A stretch of DNA of 64,000 nt from Sandaracinaceae bacterium (GCA_016712745.1 JADJQN010000003.1:372001-436000), one strand, 5' to 3'. Counted from the first letter of the stretch, positions 25,972 through 35,706 are shown. The notes: generated by a model not told the origin, from the sequence alone. Program-made: numbers and translations.

Positions 25972-26051
25972 CGCGGAAGGGCGGTGTACCGCATCCGTGC
26001 GCATACGCAAATCGCGCAACAAATGGGGCTTGTGCACGATGAGATAGCTCT

Positions 26052-28004
26052 ATGGATCTGCGAGAGTTAGATTGCGCCACCGTGAGTATTCCGAACGACG
26101 AACGCGACCAGCTTTTGCAGAAGAGGTTTGGGCTGAATGCGTTTCGCCCTTGGCAGCGCGAAGCGATTGATGCGCTGCTCGATGGGTCCGGTCGCGCGCT
26201 TGTTATTGCGCCCACGGGCGGCGGTAAGTCCCTTTGCTATCAGTTTCCGGCGGCGGCTCTCGAGGGGACCACCATCGTCATCTCGCCGCTGATCGCACTG
26301 ATGGAGGATCAAGTACACGGCCTGACCGCACGCGGCATCTCGGCGACTTATCTCGCGTCCAATCTCGACGCCGCCGAGAAGCGTACTCGCGAGAATGGCT
26401 TGAAAGAGGGACGCTATCGCCTGGTGTATGTCGCGCCCGAGCGCCTGGCGATGCCTGGGATGATTGAGCAGCTGGCGAAGTTGTCGCCGCCGCTCGTTGC
26501 GATCGACGAAGCGCACTGCATTAGCCAGTGGGGTCACGATTTTCGACCGGACTATTTGCGCCTGGGCGAAGCGCTCAAGAAGATGGCGCCGCCGCGCATC
26601 TTGGCGTGCACCGCAACTGCCACGCCAACCGTTCGCGACGAAATTCTCGAGAAGCTCGGCCTTCCGGACACGACGAAGCTCGTACTGCGTGGTTTTGCGC
26701 GCCCCAACCTTCACCTAGCCGCTGAGGAAGTCGACACCGCGAAGGATCGCGCGCGTGTGACGATCGCGACCATTCGCGAAGCGCTCGGTTCACCCACCAA
26801 GCCCCAGGGCGGCGCAATTGTTTATGCCGCGACGCGAAAGAACACCGAAGCGCTTGCGGGATTGATCGCGAAGGAGGGATGGAAGACCGCGATGTACCAC
26901 GCAGGCCTTCCCGCCGAGCAACGCGCGAACGTCAGCCATGACTTTGCCGCCGGCTCGCTTACGGTGGTCGTCGCGACCAATGCGTTTGGCATGGGCATCG
27001 ACCGTCCAGACATTCGCGTCGTCGTGCATGCGAACGCACCGGGTTCGATTGAGGCGTACTACCAAGAGGTCGGACGCGCGGGGCGTGATGGCAAAGAAGC
27101 GCACGGCTTGTTGCTCAGTGCGTCGAGCGATCTCGGTTTGCGACGACGGCTGCTCGAACATGGCAGCAGTGGATCGGATGCGGCGGGCGGGGCTGCGCGT
27201 GTGCAGCAGCAGTGGAAGCTCTTTCTTGATCTGATGCGCTATGTCGACGCGGGTAGCTGCCGCCACGATTTCATTCTTCGCTACTTCGGCGATGAGCAAG
27301 AAACGTTGGGCGGATGCGGTCACTGCGATGTGTGCGAGAGGCTCGGCGAGACCGACGCGGACGGCAAAGAGACAGCTGTCACGGAAGCGGATGCGACACT
27401 TGTGCGTAAAGCGCTGGCCGGAGTCGCGCGCATGAAGGGCCGCGCGGGCCTGCACGCTGTGGCCGATATGTTGTGCGGCGTTGACAGCGAGAAGTCGCGC
27501 AAGCTCGGCCTACTCGAGCTGAGTACGTTCGGCGTCATGAAAGAGCTACCACGCGTTTGGGTGATGGCTTTGCTCAAGCGCATGATCGTCGCAGGTCTCG
27601 TCGACATCACCGCAACTGAGTATCCAGTACCCCTGCTCACCAAAGTGGGCGGCGAAACCATGATGGGCACGCGCGCCGTTCGCATGCTCCTTCCCGATCC
27701 CGATGCCGGCGTAAAGAAGAAGCGCAAGCGCGAACCGCGAGGCAGCTCGAGCACCGCGAGCTCGGTGGTCGCAAATCCGCCTGGCTTTGATGCATCGCTC
27801 TTCGATCGCTTGCGCGAAGTGCGTTTGCAAATTGCCAAAGACCTCGGCATGCCCGCCTACGTAGTCGCGCACGACCGCACGCTGCGCGAAATCGCCGCCC
27901 AAAAACCCACCAGCAAAACCGCGCTCGCCCAAGTCTACGGAATGGGCCCCGCCCGCATCGACTCCTACGGCGACCAACTCATACGCGCCGTCCAGGACCG
28001 CTAG
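26052..28004 (+). CDS. recQ: ATP-dependent DNA helicase RecQ
   Basis: 3'-5' DNA helicase of replication-fork repair. 650 residues, complete architecture: Walker A APTGGGKSLCYQ near residue 55, DEAH (AIDEAHCISQWGHDFRPDY) near 155, helicase C with GRAGRDG near 340, zinc-binding CRHDF...CGHCDVC near 405-430, winged helix (RQC), and C-terminal HRDC (LRLQIAKDLGMPAYVV...). The start (MDLRELDC) lies in the short divergent region with queE. Intact, housekeeping. Confidence 0.97.
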   Translation: MDLRELDCATVSIPNDERDQLLQKRFGLNAFRPWQREAIDALLDGSGRALVIAPTGGGKSLCYQFPAAALEGTTIVISPLIALMEDQVHGLTARGISATYLASNLDAAEKRTRENGLKEGRYRLVYVAPERLAMPGMIEQLAKLSPPLVAIDEAHCISQWGHDFRPDYLRLGEALKKMAPPRILACTATATPTVRDEILEKLGLPDTTKLVLRGFARPNLHLAAEEVDTAKDRARVTIATIREALGSPTKPQGGAIVYAATRKNTEALAGLIAKEGWKTAMYHAGLPAEQRANVSHDFAAGSLTVVVATNAFGMGIDRPDIRVVVHANAPGSIEAYYQEVGRAGRDGKEAHGLLLSASSDLGLRRRLLEHGSSGSDAAGGAARVQQQWKLFLDLMRYVDAGSCRHDFILRYFGDEQETLGGCGHCDVCERLGETDADGKETAVTEADATLVRKALAGVARMKGRAGLHAVADMLCGVDSEKSRKLGLLELSTFGVMKELPRVWVMALLKRMIVAGLVDITATEYPVPLLTKVGGETMMGTRAVRMLLPDPDAGVKKKRKREPRGSSSTASSVVANPPGFDASLFDRLREVRLQIAKDLGMPAYVVAHDRTLREIAAQKPTSKTALAQVYGMGPARIDSYGDQLIRAVQDR

Positions 28005-28016
28005 CGTCCTGCGATT

Positions 28017-28481
28017 CTACCAGCGGTGGAAGGCGGGGTGGCCTTCTTTGACTGCGACGAAAGTTCCGCGGCAGGTAGCGGTGAGTTTGCCTTTGGAGGT
28101 CATCGTGCATTCGATGATCGCGCGGTCGTCGGTCGACTCGACGACTTTGGCGACGAGGTGCACGGGCGCGTCCATGGGAGTTGGGCGTTTGAGTGTGACG
28201 TGGAAATCTGCGGTGACTGTGCAGGGAGGAGTTTCGGCGCCGCTCTTCTTCATCAAATGATACGCGGCGGCCCAGTTGGAGTGGCAATCGAGGAGTGCGC
28301 CGCAGATGCCGCCGTTCATGATGCCGTCGAAGGCGAGATGGTGAGGCTCGGGCATCCAATCGCATACGAGCTCGTCGCCCAGGGCCATGCTGCGAAGGCG
28401 CAAGCCCTTATCGTTGGCGGGGCCACAACCGAAGCAGCGATTGCTTGGAGCATAGGTCTCTTGAAGACTCTTCATGCGCAA
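28017..28481 (-). CDS. PaaI-type thioesterase (hotdog)
   Basis: 154 residues. N-terminal NRCFGCGPAN with a CxxC, then the hotdog helix DGIMNGGICGALLDCHSNWA with the conserved NGG, and beta strands VTADFHVTLKRPTPMD. Typical PaaI/acyl-CoA thioesterase superfamily length and order; substrate unknown. Convergent with recQ (12 bases apart), divergent from pip. ATG at 28475 is an alternative start two codons in. Confidence 0.85.
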   Translation of the reverse strand: MRMKSLQETYAPSNRCFGCGPANDKGLRLRSMALGDELVCDWMPEPHHLAFDGIMNGGICGALLDCHSNWAAAYHLMKKSGAETPPCTVTADFHVTLKRPTPMDAPVHLVAKVVESTDDRAIIECTMTSKGKLTATCRGTFVAVKEGHPAFHRW

Positions 28482-28534
28482 AGCTTAGCATTGGCCTCTG
28501 GTCTTCCAACCGTGCTTTCTGGCAGAGTTCACGC

Positions 28535-29485
28535 ATGAGTGAACAGCGCACGTTCTATCCGCCGATCGAGCCTAACCAGACCATCAGCCTCAAAGTCGAC
28601 GAGATTCACGACCTCTACGTCGAAGAATCGGGCAATCCAAACGGCAAGCCCGTGGTCTTTGTGCACGGCGGTCCAGGCGGCGGCACGGATCCAAAGCATC
28701 GCTGCTTCTTCGATCCTGCGCACTATCGCATCGTGCTTTTTGATCAGCGCGGTTGCGGCAAGAGCACACCGTTCGCGTCACTCGAGAAGAACACGACGTG
28801 GGATCTCGTTGAAGACATGGAGCGCATTCGCAAACATCTCGGCATCGAGAAGTGGCAAGTGTTCGGCGGTTCGTGGGGCAGCACGCTCGCTCTCGCGTAT
28901 GCGCAGACCCATCCGCAGCGCGTCACTGAGCTCGTGCTGCGCGGAATCTTTTTGCTGCGCAAAAAAGAAATCGACTGGTTTTACCAAGACGGGGCCAGCC
29001 GCATGTTCCCCGACGCATGGGAAGGCTTTCTCGAGCCCATTCCGGTCGCCGAGCGCGGGGACTTACTTCAGGCCTACCACAAGCGTCTCACGAGCGAAGA
29101 CGAACTAACGCGCCTCACAGCTGCGAAGGCTTGGAGCATCTGGGAAGGCAGCACGAGCACGCTCTATCCGGACATCGATCTCGTACAGAAGACCGGCGCG
29201 GATGCATTCGCCCTGCCCTTCGCGCGCATCGAATGCCACTACTTCGTCAACCGCGGCTTCCTGGAGAACGACGACCAGCTACTCACCAATGTACCGAAAA
29301 TAAAACACATCCCTGCCGTGATCGTGCAAGGCCGCTACGACGTGGTGTGCCCACCCGATAGCGCGTGGGCGCTGCACCGCGCGTGGCCCGAAGCCGATCT
29401 GCGCATCGTGCAGGACGCGGGTCACTCGGCGATGCAGCCCGGCATCGTGCATGAGCTGGTGTCCGCGACCGATCGATTCCGCTGA
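28535..29485 (+). CDS. pip: proline iminopeptidase
   Basis: Cleaves N-terminal proline from peptides in the cytoplasm. 316 residues from ATG 28535, an alpha/beta-hydrolase: oxyanion motif HGGPGGG (residues about 49-55), DQRGCGKS (83-90), nucleophile elbow GGSWGS (near 112), catalytic Asp in GRYDVVCP and His in DAGHSA near the C-terminus. This is the S33 family order. The frame extends 30 codons further upstream but similarity starts at MSEQRTFYPP. Confidence 0.95.
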   Translation: MSEQRTFYPPIEPNQTISLKVDEIHDLYVEESGNPNGKPVVFVHGGPGGGTDPKHRCFFDPAHYRIVLFDQRGCGKSTPFASLEKNTTWDLVEDMERIRKHLGIEKWQVFGGSWGSTLALAYAQTHPQRVTELVLRGIFLLRKKEIDWFYQDGASRMFPDAWEGFLEPIPVAERGDLLQAYHKRLTSEDELTRLTAAKAWSIWEGSTSTLYPDIDLVQKTGADAFALPFARIECHYFVNRGFLENDDQLLTNVPKIKHIPAVIVQGRYDVVCPPDSAWALHRAWPEADLRIVQDAGHSAMQPGIVHELVSATDRFR

Positions 29486-29522
29486 ACTGAACCGCTGCTC
29501 TGGTGTTGCTTCGGAGTTTTTC

Positions 29523-29630
29523 ACCGCCAAGTCACCACCAGACGCCAGCAGTGGGGCCCGCCCAAAAAGTAGAAGCGCCCTTTTCCTGTTTCGGGATTAA
29601 ACTGCTGGCGTCTGGTGGCGACTTGGCGGT
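29523..29630. repeat. long inverted repeat, 30-base arms, between convergent genes
   Basis: Bases 29523-29552 and 29601-29630 are reverse complements at 29 of 30 positions (start ACCGCCAAGTC, end GACTTGGCGGT), separated by a 48-base loop. Outside the arms TTCGGA (about 29510) and TCCGAA (about 29636) also match, so the element is nearly 130 bp. It fills the gap between pip and hrpB. Arms are far longer than a normal terminator; it could be a MITE-like or structural element that now also terminates both genes. Confidence 0.85.
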
Positions 29631-29645
29631 TAACCTTCCGAAAGA

Positions 29646-32198
29646 CTAGCGTCGAGGCGGTTTCGGAGGCGGAGGCTGCGCGGTGCGGGGATCGTCCGGC
29701 CAGGAGTGGCGCGGGTACTTGCGTGCTAGCTCCTTCTTGATTGTTGCGTAGTGGCGATCCCAGAAGCCGGCGAGGTCGGTAGTGACTTGAACGGCGCGGT
29801 AGTTGGGCGCTAGCAGGTGAAGAACGAGCGGCACGCGGCCGTCGACGAGGGCGGGGCCCGCTTTCATTCCGAAGAAATCTTGGAGGCGCGACTCGATGAA
29901 GGGGGGCTTGCCCGGCTCGTATTGGATTTCTGCGCGGCGTCCGCCGGGGAGTGTGACGTGGGTGGGCGCGTCCCGATCGAGGGTCGTGCGTTGCTGCGAC
30001 GTAAGCGAGTTCATCAGGTTCGAGATGACGTCCGCGTCTCGCAGCTCGGATAGCGCGACAAGCTCGCTGCACATCTCATTGACGACGCGTGCGATCATCT
30101 CGTCGTCGAAGGCCGGAAAGCCATCGCGGTGCTGCGCAACGAATGCGGCGCGGCGCTGCAATTTCAACAGAGCGTCGGCGTCGCAGAAGGACGCAGGGCC
30201 TTTTAGCAGCGCGGCGTTGGCTAGACAGGAACCGACCGCTTCGCTGCGCACGTCGCTGCGCTTGCTTTCATCGAGTGAGAGTGCGCCATACATCAGCGCG
30301 CTGACTGTTTCGACGCGTTCCGTTTTTGCATCGAAGCGCACGGTGCTTCCGTCGGTCACATCATTGGGAAACATTTCAAGAAGCCACTCGACTTCGATGG
30401 CGCTCGCGAGACGAACGACATTGGTGCCGCGGCGTTCCTCCGCGTCGACCGCGACAAGAAACTGCGCCTCGCGCACGACGGTATCTTCTGCGAGCGTTGC
30501 TCCGCCTCCTCGGGAGAAAGCCACCTCGGATCCCAATGCCCGAGCGCGACGAGCGACGCGATCGGGGAATGCCGCAAGAGTTGCGTGGAGCAGCGCGCCT
30601 TCCTCGTCGTCGAGTGATGCTGTCGGAGAAGGCGAGCAGCCGAGCGCTCGCGCCAGTTGATCCCGTGAACGCATGACCGCCTGCGCCGCGCCGCCATCAA
30701 GCTCATGTTGACGCAGACGACTCGCGTTCATACCCAACGCTTCGACTGCCTCAAGCTCGAGAAGTCTCGCGATCAGATCCGAATCGCCACTCTCCACGTT
30801 GCTCGTATCCTTCGCGCCGCGGGGCGCATGCAGCTGTGTGCGTGAGCGCGCGCGGATCTCACGTTCGCCGAGCAGCGCCGCAAGCATTGCGCCGCGTGCG
30901 CCTACACCACGATCCTTCGCCTCAATAAGAAGGCGCGCGCCGCGCGGATGTGACGGGAGCGATTGCATGCGCTTGCCGATCTCCGTGAGCGAGCCCTCTT
31001 TCACGGCGCCGAGATCGAGCAGCAGTCGCGATGCGGCTTCTAGCGCAGCCGGAATCGGCGCCTCGAACCACGGAAACGCGGCGAGATCGTTTTCGCCAAG
31101 CGCGTGCAGATGGAGCGCAGTCTCCGCCAGATCGGCGCGCTTGATCTCCGGCACGTCATGCTTGCTGCGCGTCTCGAAGTCGTACTTTGTGTAGAGCCGA
31201 AAGCAGAAGCCTTCACGCAAGCGACCCGCACGACCGGCGCGCTGTACGGCTGACGCTTGGCTGATCTTGGTCGTCACAAGTTTGGGCATACCTGTCCACG
31301 CGGAGTGCGATGCCACGCGCGCTTGCCCCGAGTCGATCACGACCCCGACGCCCTCAATCGTGACGGAGCTCTCGGCGACGTTCGTCGACAAAATCACTTT
31401 GCGACGCGAGCCCGGCCGCACCGCGCGGTCCTGCTCCTCGGCTGGCAGATCGCCGTGCAGGACGGCGAGCTCGATGTTCGCTCGGGCCGCGATGTCCGTG
31501 CACGCGTCCTTCGCTCGGCGGATCTCGCCTGCGCCTGGAAGAAAGACGAGCACATCGCCCTTCACGGACTCGCGTGCCAGCACATTGCGCAGAGCCGACG
31601 CGACTTGCGCATCGAGATGCTTGTCTTCCGCCTTCTCGAGATACTCGAACGTCACATCGAAGCGGCGTCCGGCGACGTGCATCACTTCCGCATCGAGAAA
31701 GGCCGCAACGCTTTGCGCTTCGAGCGTCGCGCTCATCACGACGATGCGCAGATCGGGGCGCGATGTCGTCTGCAGGCGCCGCAGCAACGCCAATGCCACA
31801 TCGGCATGGAGATGTCGCTCGTGGAATTCGTCCAGAATGACGACTGATGTTCCCCGCAACGTCGGATCGCTCACGAATCGTCGCGTGAGGATACCCTCGG
31901 TCACAAACGCGATGCGCGTGGCCGCCGTCGTGGTGTCTTCGAAACGCACCTGCCAGCCAACACGCTTGTCACGCGCATCGGAGAGCTCCTCCGCCACACG
32001 CCGTGCTGCCATGCGCGCCGCCAACCTGCGCGGCTCGAGCACGACGCATCGCCCAGTCTCTAGAAGCCCCGCGTCGAGCAGGGCGCGCGGCACACGCGTT
32101 GTCTTACCGGCACCCGGCTCGGCGACGAGTACGAGATTGCGCGCGCGAACAGCGGCGACAATTTCCCCCACCCGCTCATCGATCGGAAGCCGAATCAA
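29646..32198 (-). CDS. hrpB: ATP-dependent helicase HrpB
   Basis: DEAH-family (SF2) helicase of 850 residues, normal for HrpB. Walker A AEPGAGKTTRVP near residue 28, motif II LDEFHERHLHADV near 120, motif III SATL, motif VI QRAGRAGRLREG near 320, then the HA2 and the diagnostic HrpB C-terminal domain (GRRAEIQYEPGKPPFIESRLQDFFG near 775). The cellular substrate of HrpB is not established; in bacteria it is generally regarded as an RNA helicase. Eight bases after the ettA gene's stop, so likely cotranscribed. Confidence 0.95.
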   Translation of the reverse strand: MIRLPIDERVGEIVAAVRARNLVLVAEPGAGKTTRVPRALLDAGLLETGRCVVLEPRRLAARMAARRVAEELSDARDKRVGWQVRFEDTTTAATRIAFVTEGILTRRFVSDPTLRGTSVVILDEFHERHLHADVALALLRRLQTTSRPDLRIVVMSATLEAQSVAAFLDAEVMHVAGRRFDVTFEYLEKAEDKHLDAQVASALRNVLARESVKGDVLVFLPGAGEIRRAKDACTDIAARANIELAVLHGDLPAEEQDRAVRPGSRRKVILSTNVAESSVTIEGVGVVIDSGQARVASHSAWTGMPKLVTTKISQASAVQRAGRAGRLREGFCFRLYTKYDFETRSKHDVPEIKRADLAETALHLHALGENDLAAFPWFEAPIPAALEAASRLLLDLGAVKEGSLTEIGKRMQSLPSHPRGARLLIEAKDRGVGARGAMLAALLGEREIRARSRTQLHAPRGAKDTSNVESGDSDLIARLLELEAVEALGMNASRLRQHELDGGAAQAVMRSRDQLARALGCSPSPTASLDDEEGALLHATLAAFPDRVARRARALGSEVAFSRGGGATLAEDTVVREAQFLVAVDAEERRGTNVVRLASAIEVEWLLEMFPNDVTDGSTVRFDAKTERVETVSALMYGALSLDESKRSDVRSEAVGSCLANAALLKGPASFCDADALLKLQRRAAFVAQHRDGFPAFDDEMIARVVNEMCSELVALSELRDADVISNLMNSLTSQQRTTLDRDAPTHVTLPGGRRAEIQYEPGKPPFIESRLQDFFGMKAGPALVDGRVPLVLHLLAPNYRAVQVTTDLAGFWDRHYATIKKELARKYPRHSWPDDPRTAQPPPPKPPRR

Positions 32199-32206
32199 GG
32201 CGCTAA

Positions 32207-33883
32207 CTAGTTGCGGGTCATCTTGCGGTACTTGATGCGATGCGGGGCAACCGCGTCTGCACCGAGCCTGCGCTTCTTATCTTCTTCGTACGCTTGGAAG
32301 TTTCCTTCAAACCATTCCACGTGGCTGTCGCCTTCGAACGCAAGAATGTGCGTGGCGATGCGATCCAAAAACCAGCGATCATGGCTGACGACCAGCACGC
32401 AACCCGGAAAATCGAGGAGTGAGTCTTCGAGCGAACGTAGCGTTTCGACATCGAGGTCGTTGGTAGGCTCATCGAGCATGAGCACATTGCCGCACGTCTT
32501 GACGAGCTTGGCCAAGTGCACGCGATTTCGTTCACCGCCTGAGAGATGCTTCACGAGCTTTTGCTGATCGCTACCCTTGAAGTTGAACCAGCTCACGTAC
32601 TGGCGCGACGCAAACTCCTCTTTGCCAAGCTGGATATGATCTTGGCCGCTCGAGATCTCTTTCCAAACGCTGTTGTCACCGACGAGCGAGTCACGACTCT
32701 GGTCGATGTAGGAAAGCTGAACGGTCTCGCCGATGCGCATCTCGCCGGAGTCGGGCTTCTCTTGTCCTGTGATCATGCGGAAGAGCGTGGTCTTGCCGGC
32801 GCCGTTTGGACCGATGATGCCTACGATTGCGTTGCGCGGGATCGCGAACGACAAATCATTGATGAGCATGTTGTCGCCGTAGGACTTGCTCACGCCCTTG
32901 GCTTCGATGACCAAATCACCCAGACGTGGTCCTGCCGGCATGAAGATTTCGTTTGGGTCATGCTTCATGCGGCCTTGCTCGGCGAGAAGCGTTTCGTATG
33001 CGCCCAAACGCGCTTTGCTCTTGGTCTGACGTGCGCGGGGAGCCGCTCGCACCCACTCGAGCTCTTGGGCGAGCTTGCGCGTGCGCGCTGACTCCTGCTT
33101 CTCTTCTTGGGCGAGGCGAATCTTCTTCGCTTCGAGCCAGGCGGAGTAGTTGCCCTTGAAGGGAAGCGCCTTGCCGTGATCGAGCTCGAGTATCCACTCG
33201 GCGACGTTGTCGAGGAAGTAGCGATCATGCGTGACCGCCACGATGGTGCCGGCGTACTTCGCCAAATGTTGCTCGAGCCAGAGCACGCTCTCGGCGTCGA
33301 GATGGTTAGTCGGCTCGTCGAGGAGAAGGAGGTCGGGCTTCTCGAGAAGAATCTTGCAAAGCGCAACACGACGGCGTTCACCCCCGGAGAGCTTGCTGAG
33401 CTCGGCCTCGGGCGGAGGGCAACGCAAGGCGTCCATAGCAATCTCGAGAGCGTGGTCGAGGTTCCAGCCGTCGCACGCATCAATCTCATCTTGAAGACGC
33501 GCTTGCTCTTCGAGGGTCTTGTTCATCTCCTCGTCCGACATGGGCTCGCCGAGCTTCATGCTCACTTCTTCAAAGCGCTTCATCAGATTGCGCGTCGGAG
33601 CCACGCCCTTCTCTACCGCTTCGATGACCGTCTTCGCATCGCCGAGATCGGGCTCCTGCGCGAGATAGCCAACAGTCGCGCCGGGCTTGAGGCGAGCCTC
33701 ACCGTTAAACGCTGTATCGACGCCCGCCATGATGCGAAGGATCGTGCTCTTGCCCGATCCGTTCGATCCGATGACGCCAATTTTCGCTCCCGGATTGAAC
33801 GAGAGATAAACGTTGGTGACCACCTTCTTGTCGGGCGGGTGCACCTTCGAGAGCGCTTGCATCGTGTAGATGTATTCAGCCAT
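32207..33883 (-). CDS. ettA: energy-dependent translational throttle protein EttA (ABC-F)
   Basis: Ribosomal E-site ABC-F ATPase. 558 residues from ATG 33883 (MAEYIYTMQALSKVHPPDKK), which is where the family begins. Two nucleotide-binding domains: Walker A GSNGSGKST and GPNGAGKTT, signatures LSGGERRRVALCKILL and LSGGERNRVHLAKLV, Walker B LLLLDEPTNHLD and VLMLDEPTNDLD. The interdomain linker contains the EttA-type PKARQ-like sequence APRARQTKSKARL. Intact, high conservation. Cotranscribed with hrpB and the ferritin-like gene. Confidence 0.97.
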   Translation of the reverse strand: MAEYIYTMQALSKVHPPDKKVVTNVYLSFNPGAKIGVIGSNGSGKSTILRIMAGVDTAFNGEARLKPGATVGYLAQEPDLGDAKTVIEAVEKGVAPTRNLMKRFEEVSMKLGEPMSDEEMNKTLEEQARLQDEIDACDGWNLDHALEIAMDALRCPPPEAELSKLSGGERRRVALCKILLEKPDLLLLDEPTNHLDAESVLWLEQHLAKYAGTIVAVTHDRYFLDNVAEWILELDHGKALPFKGNYSAWLEAKKIRLAQEEKQESARTRKLAQELEWVRAAPRARQTKSKARLGAYETLLAEQGRMKHDPNEIFMPAGPRLGDLVIEAKGVSKSYGDNMLINDLSFAIPRNAIVGIIGPNGAGKTTLFRMITGQEKPDSGEMRIGETVQLSYIDQSRDSLVGDNSVWKEISSGQDHIQLGKEEFASRQYVSWFNFKGSDQQKLVKHLSGGERNRVHLAKLVKTCGNVLMLDEPTNDLDVETLRSLEDSLLDFPGCVLVVSHDRWFLDRIATHILAFEGDSHVEWFEGNFQAYEEDKKRRLGADAVAPHRIKYRKMTRN

Positions 33884-33941
33884 GGGGTGCGTGGTTTGCC
33901 ACAACCAAGCGTTTTCGGCCAGTCCCCGCCGTTCGCGGTGG

Positions 33942-34682
33942 TCAGGACGTGGCGGCAATCAGTCCAAGCGCGAGGAGCTTTGGCGCGAGGACTTCGCGGT
34001 AGGTGCGTTGATATACGAGGGCTTGGCGTTCGGGGGAGAAGAGGCCCAGCGAAATGCGTTGGGTATCGGGCCAGGCCTCGAGGGTGCACTTTTCTTCAGG
34101 GACGTTTTGCAACGCGCGGCGTGCTCCGCCTTCGTGAGGCGCGAGCGCGAGCGCGACCAGATGGCGGAAGTCGTTGAGCGCGATTGGCCCGTAGTGCGCG
34201 AGACCACGCTTCACGTAGTCGTATCCAAACTGCTCGTGCGCGGACTCGTCGCCTAGCGTCGCGGTCAGCACGCGCTTGATGGATGGCGTTTGACAGCGCG
34301 CCTCCAAGTCTTGAATGAATCCCACCGAAACTGTCTCGTTGATAAGCATCATCGTGATCGCGGTGTGAAGCGCGCGCTCGCGGGCCGGCGCTTGCGTGAA
34401 CTGAACCGGATCGTTCAGCTCGAGCTTGCTCGGCCGAGTCGGGGTGACCCCGAGATCACGGCAGACACTCTCGCAGAGCCGAACATGCTCGAGCTCATCG
34501 GCAATCAAGTCGAGAATGACCGCGTGCACCTCTGCTGGATCGCTTGCCGCGAGCGATTCCGATAGGAAGCGTGTGAGGATCTGCGACGAGCGATACTCGG
34601 TCGTCGTCCGGTGCTGCCATGTGAGCTGCGCTTCGCGCAGGAACGACGGAGCTGATGGGCTGCTGCTCGATTGGGTGGTCAT
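33942..34682 (-). CDS. ferritin-like di-iron protein
   Basis: 246 residues, all helical. Metal-ligand motifs DELEHVRLCE (E..H) near residue 68 and DESAHEQFGYDY near 145 fit a di-iron four-helix bundle like the ferritin-like/rubrerythrin group; a third candidate Glu is in MMLINETVSV. Role may be an oxidase/oxygenase for an unknown substrate. Its start overlaps the stop of the upstream lipoprotein (ATGA), so they are translationally coupled, suggesting that the two work together or just share an operon. Confidence 0.8.
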   Translation of the reverse strand: MTTQSSSSPSAPSFLREAQLTWQHRTTTEYRSSQILTRFLSESLAASDPAEVHAVILDLIADELEHVRLCESVCRDLGVTPTRPSKLELNDPVQFTQAPARERALHTAITMMLINETVSVGFIQDLEARCQTPSIKRVLTATLGDESAHEQFGYDYVKRGLAHYGPIALNDFRHLVALALAPHEGGARRALQNVPEEKCTLEAWPDTQRISLGLFSPERQALVYQRTYREVLAPKLLALGLIAATS

Positions 34683-35239
34683 GGGCTGGGTCCCGCGTCA
34701 CGACCGGCGTCGCCCATCTCACACAATCCGCCGAAAGGTGCGAAGCCCACGTGGCACGCGCCGCTCTCATCAACACAGAACTGTCCGTAGTTGCACTCCC
34801 ACTCGGCCGGGCAATAGCAGCTTGTGACAACGCCATCTTCGCAGCATGGCTCAAGCGATGCGCCGGCATCTGTGCCGGCATCGTGCCCCGCGTCGGGGTG
34901 CTGGCAGAATCCACCTGCACCTCGAGCACCGTACTCGCAGGATCCGTCTTCGTTGGTGCAGTACTGGCCGTAGTTGCACGCCCATCCGGCAGCGCAAAAG
35001 CAGCTCGTGACACGGCCACTCTCACAACACGATTCCCAAGCACCGCCGGCGTCTCCGCCCAAATCGGCACGTATGCCGCCGTCTTCCGCGTCGCGACCGC
35101 GCGACTGAGCGCATCCAGCAATCAATAGAGACACCGTCGCCAATATCGGCACGAGCGCCGCGCCCCCATCGACGAACGCGCCGCAGCCCGCAAGCACCAG
35201 CACGGCGAGAGTGAAACCAATCAGAAGTCGTTGTGACAT
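34679..35239 (-). CDS. lipoprotein with two Cys-rich CCxxG..CNYGQ repeats
   Basis: 186 residues from ATG 35239 (MSQRLLIGFTLAVLVLAGCG). A second potential lipobox (LLIAGC) follows 27 residues later, so the first half may be a second membrane segment or the true start may lie between them. The body has two copies of a module CCExGxVTSC(F/Y)C, ..CNYGQ(Y/F)C, each ending with a Cys and separated by an Asp-Ala-Gly linker. Coupled by ATGA to the ferritin-like gene. Function unknown; a short disulfide-rich surface lipoprotein typical of the host group. Confidence 0.75.
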   Translation of the reverse strand: MSQRLLIGFTLAVLVLAGCGAFVDGGAALVPILATVSLLIAGCAQSRGRDAEDGGIRADLGGDAGGAWESCCESGRVTSCFCAAGWACNYGQYCTNEDGSCEYGARGAGGFCQHPDAGHDAGTDAGASLEPCCEDGVVTSCYCPAEWECNYGQFCVDESGACHVGFAPFGGLCEMGDAGRDAGPSP

Positions 35240-35376
35240 GCAGCTCCCCGACGGAGACAAAGCAATGCACATGCCATCTCAAAAACGCGCCCTACCGCGC
35301 AATCTGCTGTGCCAGCTTGCGCCGTTCCACAACGACTGCGCCGAATGGACGCAGTCGCGTAGGCTTGCGGCGCTGT

Positions 35377-35688
35377 CTAGCGACCAGCGCGGCCGGCCGC
35401 ACGTGGCACGGTGAATGTGGGATTGGTTGCGCGCGCGGGCATCGCAGATACGAACGATGCTGTCGCGTTTGTGAGACGTTTGCCAGCGACGAAGTCACGC
35501 ACGAGCGCTGGATCGAAAATGAGGGGCATCGCCGCGGGATTCATTCCGATCGCAACAAGCACCGCACCGCGCCCTGGGGCAATCTGCGATTCGATGGCGT
35601 GCGGCTGGATATAGCCGTTCTGAACATTGAAGCCAAACTCGCGAGCGACGACACGCGTGCCTGCGCCGCCACGGCCGCCAAGGCTCAC
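35377..35688 (-). CDS. uncertain ORF in frame after the FG-GAP gene
   Basis: From a GTG at 35688 this frame encodes about 103 residues (VSLGGRGGAGTRVVAREFGF...) with no recognised domain. It is in the same frame as the large repeat lipoprotein, 18 bases after its TGA, so a readthrough product would append it; but its sequence shows no FG-GAP similarity. It may be a small separate gene or chance. No opposite-strand gene is more convincing here. Confidence 0.25.
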   Translation of the reverse strand: MSLGGRGGAGTRVVAREFGFNVQNGYIQPHAIESQIAPGRGAVLVAIGMNPAAMPLIFDPALVRDFVAGKRLTNATASFVSAMPARATNPTFTVPRAAGRAGR

Positions 35689-35706
35689 GAACGTCGGATG
35701 CGAGCG

